DNA of 20,467 bases from an uncultured Alistipes sp. (GTDB lineage Bacteria > Bacteroidota > Bacteroidia > Bacteroidales > Rikenellaceae): positions 1 through 20,467 of the forward strand of contig URTU01000027.1 of NCBI GenBank assembly GCA_900550925.1, written 5' to 3'. The position numbers and the translations under genes are program-made. The notes below the pieces were generated by a model that searched no databases, was not told where the DNA came from, and worked only from the letters and a program-made list of their open reading frames with translations. Below, one piece after another: positions 1 through 7,497 of this stretch (positions are counted from its first letter, which is position 1; every line of letters begins with the position of its first letter).

Positions 1-455
1 CCGCCCACGGCCACATCCTTTTTGCGGTAGAAGAAGCCGTCGCACGTTGCGCAGGCGCTGACGCCCATTCCCCGGAATCGCTGTTCGGAGGGCAGGCCGA
101 GGTATTTTGCCGTGGCGCCGGTTGCGATTATCACGCTCTGGGCCGAAATGATGGTCTTGCCGCCGTCAACCTCGACGGTGAAGGGGCGCGACGAGAAGTC
201 TACTTTCGAGATATTCCCGTTGCGGATGTCGGCTCCGAAACGTTGTGCCTGCCGGCGCATGTAGTCCATGAGCTGCGGGCCGTCGACGCCCTCGGGGAAC
301 CCCGGGAAGTTGTCGACTTCGGTAGTTGTGGTGAGCTGACCGCCCGGCGTGATACCTTCGTAGAGTACCGGTGCGAGATCGGCGCGGGCAGCATACGTGG
401 CTGCGGTGTAACCGGCAGGGCCTCCGCCGATTATCAGGCATTTGATCGATTCCAT
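1..455 (-). CDS. trxB: Thioredoxin reductase, N-terminal part (cut by left edge)
   Basis: NADPH-dependent flavoenzyme that reduces thioredoxin in the cytoplasm. The 151 visible residues start MESIKCLIIGGGPAGYTAA, with the FAD-binding GGGPAG motif at residues 10-15. The GGQLTTTTEVDNFPGF segment (38-53) is typical of TrxB, and a second dinucleotide-associated motif, ATGA, lies at 111-114. The redox-active CATC pair is at Cys135 and Cys138, just before the window ends, so the NADPH-binding half and the return of the FAD domain are outside. The ATG at 455-453 fits the family start and sits about 60 bases downstream of a good promoter. The gene follows uvrC in the same direction but with its own promoter, so it is probably transcribed separately. 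Identification is firm from the FAD motif and CxxC; only the missing C-terminus is unseen. Confidence 0.95.
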   Translation of the reverse strand, partial: MESIKCLIIGGGPAGYTAATYAARADLAPVLYEGITPGGQLTTTTEVDNFPGFPEGVDGPQLMDYMRRQAQRFGADIRNGNISKVDFSSRPFTVEVDGGKTIISAQSVIIATGATAKYLGLPSEQRFRGMGVSACATCDGFFYRKKDVAVG

Positions 456-516
456 ATCTGTTTTTTGTTTATTGTTCGTACAGGTGTTTCGATACCGTCG
501 GACTCTTCGGCCGGCG

Positions 517-555
517 GGCATTGCAAAGGTACTCCAAAAGAGTGAAGATGACAAA
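517..555 (-). promoter_or_regulatory. Bacteroidota-type promoter of trxB
   Basis: On the minus strand TTTG (555-552) and TACCTTTG (531-524) are separated by exactly 20 bases. This matches the Bacteroidota primary-sigma consensus TTTG-N19-21-TAnnTTTG. Transcription would start near 517, giving a leader of about 60 bases before the trxB ATG. It lies in the 117-base gap between uvrC and trxB. Confidence 0.75.
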
Positions 556-572
556 TCCCGTTCCCGAAACTT

Positions 573-2411
573 TTAAGGCTCCTTGGGCTGCGGCGTTTCG
601 AGATCTGGCTGCGGGTGGAAGTGTTCGAAGACTTTGCGTGCACGGGCCTTGCCGACGGCCTTTTCGAGCTCTTCCACCGATGCCTTGCGGATTCGGCTTA
701 CGGTGCGGAAATGTGTCAGCAGGGCCTCGACGGATGAGGTGCCGATGCCGTTGATCTGCTCCAGTTCGCTGTTGATGAATGCCTTCGAGCGCTTCTGGCG
801 GTGGAACGTAATGCCGAAACGGTGAGCCTCGTCGCGCAGGTGGGTGATCACCTTCAACGGTTCGCCCGTTCGGTCGAGGTAGTATGGTTCGGGGTCGAAC
901 GGGAAATAGATCTCCTCGATGCGTTTTGCCAGGCCGACGATCGGCACCTGCTTCTCGATACCCAGTTCGCAAAGCACCGAATATGCCGAACTGAGCTGCC
1001 CCTTACCGCCGTCGACGACGATCAGGTCGGGCAATTCGGCCCCCTCTTCGAGCAGCCGCGAGTAGCGCCGCCGGACGATCTCGCGCATCGAGGCGAAGTC
1101 ATCGGCACCGACTACGGTCTTGATGTTGAAGTGCCGGTATTCGTTTTTCGAGGGGCGCCCGTCGCGGAAAACCACGCACGATGCCACAGGATTGGTACCT
1201 TGGAGGTTCGAGTTGTCGAAACATTCGATATGCCGCGGCTGGCGGTCGAGATGCAGCTCACGCTTCATGGCGTTCATCAGCCGCTCGGTATGCCGCTCGG
1301 GGTTTCGTATTTCGAGGTTCTTGAGCTGTTCGGCGCGGTAGATTCGGGCGCTTTTTTCGGAAAATTCGAGCAGTTTGAGTTTGTCGCCGCGCTTGGGGAC
1401 GGTGAAGGTGATATCTTCAAAGAGCGAGGTCTCGGGCAGGAACGGTACGACGACCTCGTGTGCCAACCGGCCGGCGATCTGCTCGCTGATCTGGCGGATG
1501 GCCTGGGTGAGAATGTCGCGGGGCGAACTGTCGATACCGGTCGAGAGCTTTGCGGTGAAGGTTCCGGTGACGGCTCCCGAAACGATCCGCACGAAGTTGC
1601 AGTATGCCTCCTCGTCGTCCAAAAGCAGCGAAAAGACATCGAGCGTAAAGAGCGACGAGTTGACGATTACCGACTTGCTCGAATAGTTGTCGAGGGCTGC
1701 AAGGCGGTTCTTGTACCGTGCGGCGGCTTCGAAACGCAACTCGGCGGCGGCCTTCTGCATCTGCTCTTCGAGGTAGGCGCGTGTCGAACGCATGTCGCCG
1801 CGCAGTGTCGAACAGATGCGTGAGATGTCTTCGTGATACTCCTCTTCGGTCTGCGCCCCGATGCACGGCCCCTTGCAGTTGCCGAGATGGTATTGCAGGC
1901 AGACGTTGTATTTACCGCGGGCGATCTTCTCGGGTTCGAGGTTGAGGCGGCAGGTGCGGAGCGTGTAGAACTCCAGCACGGAACGCTGCATGGCGATCGA
2001 GGCGTATGGCCCGAAGTATTGCGACCCGTCGCGGACGACCCGCCGTGTCGACTCCACACGTGGGAACGGTTCATTTCGCACGACGATCCACGGATATGTC
2101 TTGTCATCCTTGAGCAGGATGTTGTAACGCGGCTGGAGAGTCTTGATAAGCGAATTTTCGAGCAGCAGGGCATCGGTTTCGCTTCCCACGACGATATGCC
2201 GTATGTCGGCGATCTGCCGCACCAGGGCTCGGACCTTGGCACTGTGCTCCTTCGAGTCGACGAAGTATGACGATACGCGCCGGCGCAGGCTTTTGGCCTT
2301 GCCCACGTAGATCACCTTACCGGTTTTGTCGAGGTATTGGTATACGCCGGGTTCGAGCGGCAACTGTGCCACCAGCCCCTTCAGATACTCTATGCGTTCG
2401 GACGGTTGCAT
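573..2411 (-). CDS. uvrC: Excinuclease ABC subunit C (UvrC)
   Basis: UvrC makes both incisions around bulky lesions in nucleotide excision repair, acting on the UvrB-DNA complex. At 612 residues it is full length. The GIY-YIG nuclease for the 3' cut is at about 17-97 (GVYQY at 22-26, IYVGKAK at 34-40, Glu85). Four cysteines, C154, C171, C179 and C183, match the spacing of the iron-sulfur cluster ligands known in UvrC. A UVR (UvrB-binding) helix pair lies at about 205-242. The RNase H-like nuclease for the 5' cut shows FDNSN (Asp399), VDGGKGQ (Asp467) and His530. A helix-hairpin-helix DNA-binding tail starts at INGIGT (553). It lies downstream of the PfkB-family kinase with a hairpin between them. 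The start at 2411 gives the normal N-terminus, although a -7-like element lies immediately in front of it. Confidence 0.97.
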   Translation of the reverse strand: MQPSERIEYLKGLVAQLPLEPGVYQYLDKTGKVIYVGKAKSLRRRVSSYFVDSKEHSAKVRALVRQIADIRHIVVGSETDALLLENSLIKTLQPRYNILLKDDKTYPWIVVRNEPFPRVESTRRVVRDGSQYFGPYASIAMQRSVLEFYTLRTCRLNLEPEKIARGKYNVCLQYHLGNCKGPCIGAQTEEEYHEDISRICSTLRGDMRSTRAYLEEQMQKAAAELRFEAAARYKNRLAALDNYSSKSVIVNSSLFTLDVFSLLLDDEEAYCNFVRIVSGAVTGTFTAKLSTGIDSSPRDILTQAIRQISEQIAGRLAHEVVVPFLPETSLFEDITFTVPKRGDKLKLLEFSEKSARIYRAEQLKNLEIRNPERHTERLMNAMKRELHLDRQPRHIECFDNSNLQGTNPVASCVVFRDGRPSKNEYRHFNIKTVVGADDFASMREIVRRRYSRLLEEGAELPDLIVVDGGKGQLSSAYSVLCELGIEKQVPIVGLAKRIEEIYFPFDPEPYYLDRTGEPLKVITHLRDEAHRFGITFHRQKRSKAFINSELEQINGIGTSSVEALLTHFRTVSRIRKASVEELEKAVGKARARKVFEHFHPQPDLETPQPKEP

Positions 2412-2415
2412 ATGA

Positions 2416-2423
2416 CAAATTTA
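2416..2423 (-). promoter_or_regulatory. Possible -7 element directly before uvrC
   Basis: The minus strand reads TAAATTTG, which fits TAnnTTTG. No TTTG lies 19-21 bases upstream, so the -33 element is missing. If used, transcription would start within a few bases of the uvrC ATG and give a nearly leaderless message. Confidence 0.3.
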
Positions 2424-2436
2424 GCAAAATTCGTTC

Positions 2437-2481
2437 GAAAATGCCGCACGGCGGATCGGATATTGTGCCGACCCGCCGTGC
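2437..2481 (-). terminator. Hairpin between the PfkB kinase and uvrC, possible terminator
   Basis: A 9-bp perfect stem (2446-2454 with 2473-2481) is extended by a further four pairs inside after one mismatch. On the minus strand it is followed by a short T stretch (TTTT at 2440-2437). It lies about 30 bases after the kinase stop and would separate the kinase from uvrC. The T tract is short, so termination may be partial. Confidence 0.5.
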
Positions 2482-2511
2482 AAACCTTATCAGAAGTCTC
2501 TGCAGCGTGTA

Positions 2512-3513
2512 TCAGAAGAGATATTTTTCGGTTCTGACACGCCGTACCAGATTGGCCACCTCTACCCACGCCTCCTCGCCGGGGGTGGTTCCGACCACCT
2601 CGATCACCTTTCCGGCCGTTATGGCGCCGATTGTTCCGCACTGGCGCAGCGAAAGCCCTTCGCACATTCCCGACAGGAATCCGGCGGCATAATAGTCTCC
2701 GGCGCCGGTCGTATCGACACGTTTTGCGGCGGCCATGATTCCGACGTGCAGCACTTCGGCCTGATGCTTTATCAGGGCCCCACGCATTCCGATCTTGACA
2801 ACCGCCAGGTCGCACATTTCGGAGATCGCCTGCAGGGCATTCAGCGGCTCCTCCTCGCCGGTGAATACGCGTGCCTCATCCTCATTGGCGAAGAGTATGT
2901 CGACATAGTCGGCCACGAGCGCCCGCAGGAAATCGCGGTTCTCCTCGACGACATTGAAACTTGCCAGGTCGATTGCGATCCTGAGTCCGGCCTGCTTGGC
3001 CGTGCGTACGGCATTCTTTATGAGGTTGTGGTCCTGAACCAGATAACCTTCGACATAGAGGCAGTCGTAATTTCTGAACATATCGGGCTGTATATCTTCG
3101 GCAGCCATCTCGACTGCGGCGCCGAGGTGAGTGACCATCGTACGTTCACCGTCGGGCGAGACCAGCGAGACGCATTTTCCGGATCGCTGTTTTCCGCGCA
3201 GGATGAAGGGTTCGATGCCCAGGTTCTGGAGCGCCGACTCGAAGAAATCGCCGGTAGTGTCATGGCCGACCTTGCCGATGAATCCGACCTTGCAGCCGAG
3301 GCGAGCCATTGCACGTATGGTATTGTCGGCCGATCCGCCCAGCGAGAGCGTATATGGAAGTCCGGATACCGATTTGGAGATCTCTTTCTGGAGGGTTTCG
3401 TCCACAAGGCTCATGCTGCCTTTGGCCAGGCCGAAGCGGGTCAGCACCGAATCCGATTCGAGATTGACCAGCATGTCGGTCAGGGCATTGCCGATACCTA
3501 TTACTGTTTTCAT
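2512..3513 (-). CDS. PfkB-family carbohydrate/nucleoside kinase (adenosine kinase-like)
   Basis: ATP-dependent ribokinase-fold kinase of 333 residues, a normal family length. The substrate-side GG motif is GGSADN at 59-64. The second PfkB signature, DTTGAGDYYAAGF (267-279), carries the anion hole and the catalytic base Asp273. FANEDEA (208-214) is the conserved hinge before the ATP site. The N-terminus (GIGNALTDML) and overall layout resemble bacterial adenosine kinase-like members of the family. The substrate (adenosine, ribose or another sugar) cannot be fixed from sequence alone. The start lies 44 bases after the pfkA stop with no promoter motif seen between, so the two are probably cotranscribed. 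Confidence 0.9.
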   Translation of the reverse strand: MKTVIGIGNALTDMLVNLESDSVLTRFGLAKGSMSLVDETLQKEISKSVSGLPYTLSLGGSADNTIRAMARLGCKVGFIGKVGHDTTGDFFESALQNLGIEPFILRGKQRSGKCVSLVSPDGERTMVTHLGAAVEMAAEDIQPDMFRNYDCLYVEGYLVQDHNLIKNAVRTAKQAGLRIAIDLASFNVVEENRDFLRALVADYVDILFANEDEARVFTGEEEPLNALQAISEMCDLAVVKIGMRGALIKHQAEVLHVGIMAAAKRVDTTGAGDYYAAGFLSGMCEGLSLRQCGTIGAITAGKVIEVVGTTPGEEAWVEVANLVRRVRTEKYLF

Positions 3514-3557
3514 CGTTTGTTTTGGAATGTGTTGTAGTTGAAGTCCGGGGTGCCGGC

Positions 3558-4538
3558 CTATATCGATAATATTTTTATGGTGTTCAGCAGATCGCGGTTG
3601 ATCGGTTTGTTCTTGCGGATGGCCTTCGAGAAGGGTACGTAGACGATCTCGTCGTTCTGGATTCCGATCATCACGTTGCGTTGGCCCTCGATCAGGGCAT
3701 TTATTGCAGCCTCGCCCATGCGGCTGGCGATGATGCGGTCGCTGGCTGTCGGAGAGCCGCCGCGCTGGATATGCCCGAGGATGGTGACGCGGGTGTCGTA
3801 TTGCGGATACTCTTTCTTGACGCGTTCGGCCATACCCATTGCACCGCCCGTCACTTCGCTCTCGGCAACAAGCACGATCGACGAGTTCTTGCTCTTGCGG
3901 AACCCGTGGCCGATGAGTTCGCCGAGCTGGTCGACTTCGGTCATTATTTCGGGGATTATGGCGGCCTCGGCACCTGTTGCGATGGCTCCGTTGAGGGCAA
4001 GGAATCCGGCATCGCGGCCCATCACCTCGACGAAGAAGAGACGTTCGTGAGACGATGCCGTATCGCGCAGCTTGTCGACGGCCTGCATGATTGTATTCAG
4101 GGCCGTATCGTAACCGATTGTGGTATCGGTGCCGTAGAGGTCGTTGTCGATTGTTCCGGGCAGGCCGACGATCGGGATGTCGTACTCCGACGCGAAGATG
4201 CGGGCTCCGGTCAGCGAGCCGTCGCCGCCGATAACAACCAGGGCATCGATATTTTCGCGCTGCATCGTTTCGAAGGCTATTTTGCGGCCCTCGGGAGTTT
4301 GGAACTCCTGGCAGCGGGCGGTTTTGAGGATTGTGCCTCCCTGCTGTATTATATTGCTGACATTCTGTGTCTTGAACGGGATGATCTCATCGGTTATAAG
4401 ACCGCGGTATCCGCGCATGATACCTTTGACGGAGAATCCGTTGTAGATGGCCGTTCGGGTGACGGCGCGTATTGCGGCATTCATTGCGGGAGCGTCGCCT
4501 CCCGAAGTGAGAATGCCGATACATTTAATCTCTCCCAT
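3558..4538 (-). CDS. pfkA: ATP-dependent 6-phosphofructokinase
   Basis: Phosphorylates fructose 6-phosphate to fructose 1,6-bisphosphate, the committed step of glycolysis. The product is 326 residues, close to the usual length of bacterial PfkA. TSGGDAPAMNA (11-21) is the N-terminal ATP loop. GGDGS (104-108) has the Gly-Asp-Gly-Ser arrangement of ATP-using rather than pyrophosphate-using enzymes. PGTIDND (127-133) contains the catalytic Asp131, and GHIQRGGSP (255-263) is the fructose-phosphate site. I use the ATG at 4538. An in-frame ATG at 4595 would add 19 unrelated residues and would begin upstream of the predicted transcription start. The gene heads a likely two-gene unit with the PfkB-family kinase. 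Confidence 0.96.
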   Translation of the reverse strand: MGEIKCIGILTSGGDAPAMNAAIRAVTRTAIYNGFSVKGIMRGYRGLITDEIIPFKTQNVSNIIQQGGTILKTARCQEFQTPEGRKIAFETMQRENIDALVVIGGDGSLTGARIFASEYDIPIVGLPGTIDNDLYGTDTTIGYDTALNTIMQAVDKLRDTASSHERLFFVEVMGRDAGFLALNGAIATGAEAAIIPEIMTEVDQLGELIGHGFRKSKNSSIVLVAESEVTGGAMGMAERVKKEYPQYDTRVTILGHIQRGGSPTASDRIIASRMGEAAINALIEGQRNVMIGIQNDEIVYVPFSKAIRKNKPINRDLLNTIKILSI

Positions 4539-4574
4539 AATGTTTCTTTTTGATTGGACCTGACGGTCCGTATT

Positions 4575-4610
4575 GAATACGCAAATATAGTACAAATTTT
4601 AGGAAAACAA
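4575..4610 (-). promoter_or_regulatory. Bacteroidota-type promoter of pfkA
   Basis: Minus strand TTG (4610-4608), 18 bases, then TATATTTG (4589-4582). The -7 element matches TAnnTTTG fully; the spacing is one base short of the usual 19-21. Predicted transcription start is near 4575, about 37 bases before the ATG at 4538, which supports that start over the upstream one. Confidence 0.65.
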
Positions 4611-4707
4611 CCCCGTAATCGGTGCAGAATCTGTTGTTGGACGGTTGACGGGGTATTGATTTGCGGCCTGCTGTGGAGTTGCGGCGACGGTCGAGGTCGC
4701 AGGTCTG

Positions 4708-4741
4708 AAAAAAAACAGGCCCCGATCCTGACGGAGCCTGT
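4708..4741 (-). terminator. Strong intrinsic terminator after the PspC operon
   Basis: On the minus strand a 10-bp stem (4741-4732 with 4724-4715, one G-U pair) with a 7-base loop is followed directly by eight T (4715-4708). It lies about 115 bases after the stop of the 392-residue PspC protein and ends the four-gene PadR/PspC unit before the pfkA promoter. Confidence 0.85.
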
Positions 4742-4856
4742 GGCGTATGATCCGCTGTCCGGCTGCAGGGTCAGAATCGGAGCCCGTATCTTGGGCACTC
4801 TTTGCGGGAGGTATGCGCCGGCTGTCAGTCGGACGGTCCGGCATACGCCGCAGGGG

Positions 4857-6035
4857 TCAGTTCCACTTTACGATCTCGATATGCTCGCCGTCGGCTGTCG
4901 AATCGGATAGCTCGGCGGCATCGATATGGTCGACCTGTGTCGAGTCGTACTGGTAGTTGTAGAACTCTTCGGAATCGGCCTCGACCGGATCGTATGAATA
5001 AATGTAGTATCCGTTGACCATCCGGTTGACGTGGACGGCAATGCTGCGATAGTGCGTGATCGAAAGTACGGTGGTGACTGCGAAGATCACGATCCAGATG
5101 ACGCCGACGACGGCCGAGAGGCGTTTGCTGATATGGAAGTTGAAGATCTTGCCCAGCAGTATGTATGACAGCAGTGCGAGGGGCAGGATGATCGAAATGG
5201 CGGCGCCGATCGAGATGATGTACATCATTGTGGGTGTAAGGTCGGACATTGGGGATGTTACGGGGATGTACGAGAGAACCTGTATGGTGACGACGATGAG
5301 CGATATGATGCCGACGATCAGGCAGAGCATGATGCAGATACCGAGCACCTTGAACAGGAACAGTATGATCTGGCCGAGGTTTCGCATGATTTCGGAAATT
5401 ACCGACCGGGTCTTCTCCTCCTGGATTTCGCGGGCCGACATCGTACGGTTTGCGATTGTTGAGGCGTCGATCTTTTCGCCGGTCATTTCGAGTTTCTGAC
5501 GGGCGGTTTTCGCCATCGGGATTGCAAACCACAGGATGATGTAGAGCAGTACGAATACTCCGAAAAGCTGTGCGAAGAATGCTCCGAGTGAGTTGTGCAG
5601 GAGGATTACCAGCAGCAGCGGCACGAAAATACCGATACGGATCCAGGCCGGGTCGATGTCGAAATATGTTCCCAGGCCGGCGCATACACCGCCGAGTTTT
5701 GCACGTTCGCCGTTACGGTAGAGGCGGCGCGAGATATTTGAGGTCGGGGCGGTGTGGTGGGCCTGTTCGGGACTCTCCTCCTCGATATCCTCGGGAGAGC
5801 CGAGTTGCGAGATGATCGATTGGATCCGCGCGAGAGATACCACCGTCTTGTTGTCCTGCTTGTCGAGAATCAGTTCGGCAATACGTGTCTCGATGTCGGT
5901 GACGATCTCATTCCCGCCGTCGGTCTTTTCGTAGAACCGGTTGAGTTTGTCGAGATAGTCGTTCAGCGCCTCGACTGCCTCGGCGTCCATCGTGAAGGCT
6001 ATGCCCGAAAGGCTGATATTTTTAGTCTCTTTCAT
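4857..6035 (-). CDS. PspC-domain membrane protein with N-terminal helical domain
   Basis: 392 residues; a membrane protein, with no enzyme motif seen. Residues 1-88 are a soluble, mostly helical domain (conserved DIETRIAEL at 47-55 and QLGSPEDI at 77-84). Residues 102-175 form a PspC domain, with the signature LGGVCAGLGTYF at 114-125 and hydrophobic segments at about 133-147 and 157-174. A charged linker (175-218) is followed by at least three more hydrophobic stretches (about 221-252, 270-297 and 307-327) and an acidic, tyrosine-rich tail. The N-terminal domain is clearly homologous to that of the 171-residue protein encoded upstream. In enterobacteria PspC is a membrane sensor/effector of the phage-shock response, but transfer of that role here is inference. 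It is the last gene of the unit, 60 bases after padR. Confidence 0.88.
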   Translation of the reverse strand: MKETKNISLSGIAFTMDAEAVEALNDYLDKLNRFYEKTDGGNEIVTDIETRIAELILDKQDNKTVVSLARIQSIISQLGSPEDIEEESPEQAHHTAPTSNISRRLYRNGERAKLGGVCAGLGTYFDIDPAWIRIGIFVPLLLVILLHNSLGAFFAQLFGVFVLLYIILWFAIPMAKTARQKLEMTGEKIDASTIANRTMSAREIQEEKTRSVISEIMRNLGQIILFLFKVLGICIMLCLIVGIISLIVVTIQVLSYIPVTSPMSDLTPTMMYIISIGAAISIILPLALLSYILLGKIFNFHISKRLSAVVGVIWIVIFAVTTVLSITHYRSIAVHVNRMVNGYYIYSYDPVEADSEEFYNYQYDSTQVDHIDAAELSDSTADGEHIEIVKWN

Positions 6036-6095
6036 GATTCGTGTTGATTAGGATATTGGCTTTGCGGTTTGTTTTTTCTGTTGAGGGTTGACCGG

Positions 6096-6497
6096 CTATT
6101 CGAAGGGTACGGGTTCCGTTTCGGCCGGCGTCGGCTCCTCCCCGGCCGGTTTCGGCTCCTCTTCGGCCGGCGTCCCGTAACGTATCACGTGGATCTGCTG
6201 AACCAGTTCCTTCCACGATTCGTCGAGCTGTTCGAGGCATCGGCGTCCCTCCTTGGTGATCATGTAGTATTTACGCGGGGGGCCCTGCGGAGACTCTTCC
6301 CAGCGGTAGGTGAGCAGGCCCTGGTTTTTCTGACGGGTCAGGATGGGGTAGAGCGTACCCTCGACCACGATCATCTGAGCAGCCTTGAGTTGTGCGATGA
6401 TGGCCGGCGCATACGAGTCCTCGCGTGAGAGTATTGCGAGAATACAGTATTCGAGGATGCCTTTGCGCATTTGCACTTTATAATTCTCGGTATTCAT
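6096..6497 (-). CDS. PadR-family transcriptional regulator
   Basis: 133-residue winged-helix repressor. The N-terminal half has the PadR pattern: RKGILEYCILAILSREDSYAP (11-31), the recognition region with VVEGTLYPILTR (44-55) followed by a Gly-Leu pair (60-61), and the wing with GPPRKYYMITKEG (72-84). A short helix (87-105) likely serves dimerisation. The last 24 residues are unusual: three copies of a seven-residue motif PA(E/G)(E/T)EPx (110-130), encoded by a 21-bp tandem repeat. The gene lies inside an operon with three PspC proteins, 22 bases after the 72-residue protein and 60 bases before the large one. PadR regulators often repress their own operon and respond to membrane or small-molecule stress. 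Here the target is presumed to be the promoter near 7300. Confidence 0.92.
   Translation of the reverse strand: MNTENYKVQMRKGILEYCILAILSREDSYAPAIIAQLKAAQMIVVEGTLYPILTRQKNQGLLTYRWEESPQGPPRKYYMITKEGRRCLEQLDESWKELVQQIHVIRYGTPAEEEPKPAGEEPTPAETEPVPFE
6122..6178. repeat. 21-bp in-frame tandem repeat in the padR 3' end
   Basis: Units begin at 6122, 6143 and 6164 with a 21-base period and a shared core CGGCCGG. The third unit is partial at the DNA level. They encode the Pro-Ala-Glu-rich heptads at the C-terminus of the PadR protein. The period is a multiple of three, so copy-number changes would keep the frame. Confidence 0.8.
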
Positions 6498-6519
6498 ATT
6501 ATATAGGTCTTTTTAAGGT

Positions 6520-6738
6520 TTATCTACGTTTTCTGTCAATCGACGGGATTATGATCCAGAGTATGACATATACCCAGATGCTGATGCCGCCGAAGAGGAT
6601 CAGCAGCAGGGCGATGATCCGAAGCAGCGTGGTGTCGAGACCGAAATAGTCGGCCAGACCGGCGCAGACACCGCCTATTACGCGGGGATAGGTCCGGTAT
6701 AGTCGGCGTTGTTGGCGATTGGGGTCATTCGGTATCAT
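6520..6738 (-). CDS. Small PspC-domain protein
   Basis: 72 residues that are almost entirely one PspC domain: RRLYRTYPRVIGGVCAGLAD (11-30), then hydrophobic segments ending in WVYVILWIIIPS (55-66) and a basic tail. The ATG overlaps the stop of the upstream 171-residue gene (ATGA at 6738-6735), so translation is probably coupled. The domain is close to the PspC part of that upstream protein even at DNA level (52 of 56 bases identical over 6554-6609 against 6796-6851), which shows a tandem duplication. A stand-alone domain of this size is a common form of PspC; its role is likely at the cytoplasmic membrane. Confidence 0.9.
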   Translation of the reverse strand: MIPNDPNRQQRRLYRTYPRVIGGVCAGLADYFGLDTTLLRIIALLLILFGGISIWVYVILWIIIPSIDRKRR

Positions 6739-6851
6739 TGGCGAGCCTGTTTGGTGGTTTTACGGGACTGGGCGGGTTTTTCGGATGGCATGACTATCCA
6801 GAGTATGATATATACCCAGATACTGATGCCACCGAAAAGGATCAGCAGCAG
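6554..6851. repeat. Duplicated PspC coding segment
   Basis: The stretch 6554-6609 and the stretch 6796-6851 are 52/56 identical, 242 bases apart in the same orientation. They encode the same part (the second hydrophobic segment and its approach) of the 72- and 171-residue PspC proteins. Protein similarity continues beyond this block, but DNA identity falls away. Confidence 0.85.
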
Positions 6852-7250
6852 CGTGACCAGACGTATGGCAAACAGATCGGCATTGAAGTAGCGGGCGATT
6901 CCGGCGCATACGCCTCCGATTACGCGGTCGTAGACCGGACGGACGAATCGTTTAGTGTTGCTGTCGCCGTCTGAGTCGTCGCACGAGGCGTGCGGTTCGC
7001 CGAATTCCTCGGGTTTGCCCATCTGGGCCATGGCCATCTTGACGATGGGGAGCGAAATGACCATCATCGGCGAAGGGAGTTTTTCGCGGAAGATCTCTGC
7101 CAGACGCGTCTCGATATCGTCCATGGTATCCTTGTCGTCCTGGTCAAGTCGCGAGGAGATATCGTCGAGATAGGCTTGCAGGACGTTGTAAGCATCTTGG
7201 TCTATGACGAAGGCTTGTGATGCGATGTTGACGTTGAGAGTCTCTTTCAT
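6735..7250 (-). CDS. Helical domain plus PspC protein, first gene of the PadR/PspC operon
   Basis: 171 residues. Residues 1-85 are a soluble helical domain starting MKET, with DIETRLAEIF (45-54) and QMGKPEEF (76-83). The same landmarks occur in the 392-residue protein, so this is one family. An acidic linker (85-98, rich in Asp and Ser) leads to a PspC domain (100-157) with VIGGVCAGIARYF (110-122) and WVYIILWIVMPS (145-156). The tail is basic. The N-terminal domain resembles, by layout and operon partner, the helical signalling domains (HAAS/DUF1700 type) found next to PadR regulators in other bacteria; this is an inference to be tested by profile search. The gene is preceded by a good promoter and overlaps the next gene by four bases. 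Confidence 0.88.
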   Translation of the reverse strand: MKETLNVNIASQAFVIDQDAYNVLQAYLDDISSRLDQDDKDTMDDIETRLAEIFREKLPSPMMVISLPIVKMAMAQMGKPEEFGEPHASCDDSDGDSNTKRFVRPVYDRVIGGVCAGIARYFNADLFAIRLVTLLLILFGGISIWVYIILWIVMPSEKPAQSRKTTKQARQ

Positions 7251-7288
7251 AATGCAGGAAGTTTATTTTGTGCAATTCATATTATTTC

Positions 7289-7327
7289 TTTGTTACAAAT
7301 ATAGGGAAAAATTAATATACTATGCAA
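7289..7327 (-). promoter_or_regulatory. Promoter of the PadR/PspC operon
   Basis: Minus strand TTG (7327-7325), 21 bases, then TATATTTG (7303-7296), a full match to TAnnTTTG. Transcription would start near 7289, about 40 bases before the first ATG at 7250. The surrounding DNA (7255-7380) is strongly AT-rich. If PadR is autoregulatory its operator should be here, but I see no long perfect dyad. Confidence 0.65.
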
Positions 7328-7475
7328 TACAAAGAATATATTTTTGGAGATATAAACCATAAATATACGCTTATTGTGGAATTTTAGTTGAATTTTGCCT
7401 GCCGCCACTCCGATTGTCTGACAGCGCTGCCCGATTGACCGTGACGTGTTGGCAGGGGAGCGCGATGGAGAATGA

Positions 7476-7497
7476 AACCGGCGTGAGATACCCGGTT
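7476..7497 (-). terminator. Weak hairpin overlapping the glycosyltransferase stop
   Basis: A 6-bp stem AACCGG/CCGGTT with a 10-base loop overlaps the stop codon of the glycosyltransferase. On the minus strand only a poor T-containing stretch follows. It is the only candidate terminator seen between this gene and the PadR/PspC promoter. Confidence 0.3.

Noticed and set aside
801..1823. Long plus-strand open frame (340 codons) opposite uvrC
   Set aside because: It runs antisense to a complete, motif-rich uvrC. Long antisense frames are common in GC-rich coding DNA, and the translation shows no recognisable domain.
4539..4595. Upstream ATG extending pfkA by 19 residues
   Set aside because: The extra residues do not belong to the PfkA fold, and this ATG lies upstream of the predicted transcription start.
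4796..4850. Imperfect inverted repeat GTATGCGCCGG/CCGGCATAC behind the 392-residue PspC gene
   Set aside because: Two bases are bulged, there is no T tract, and a far better terminator lies just downstream at 4708-4741.
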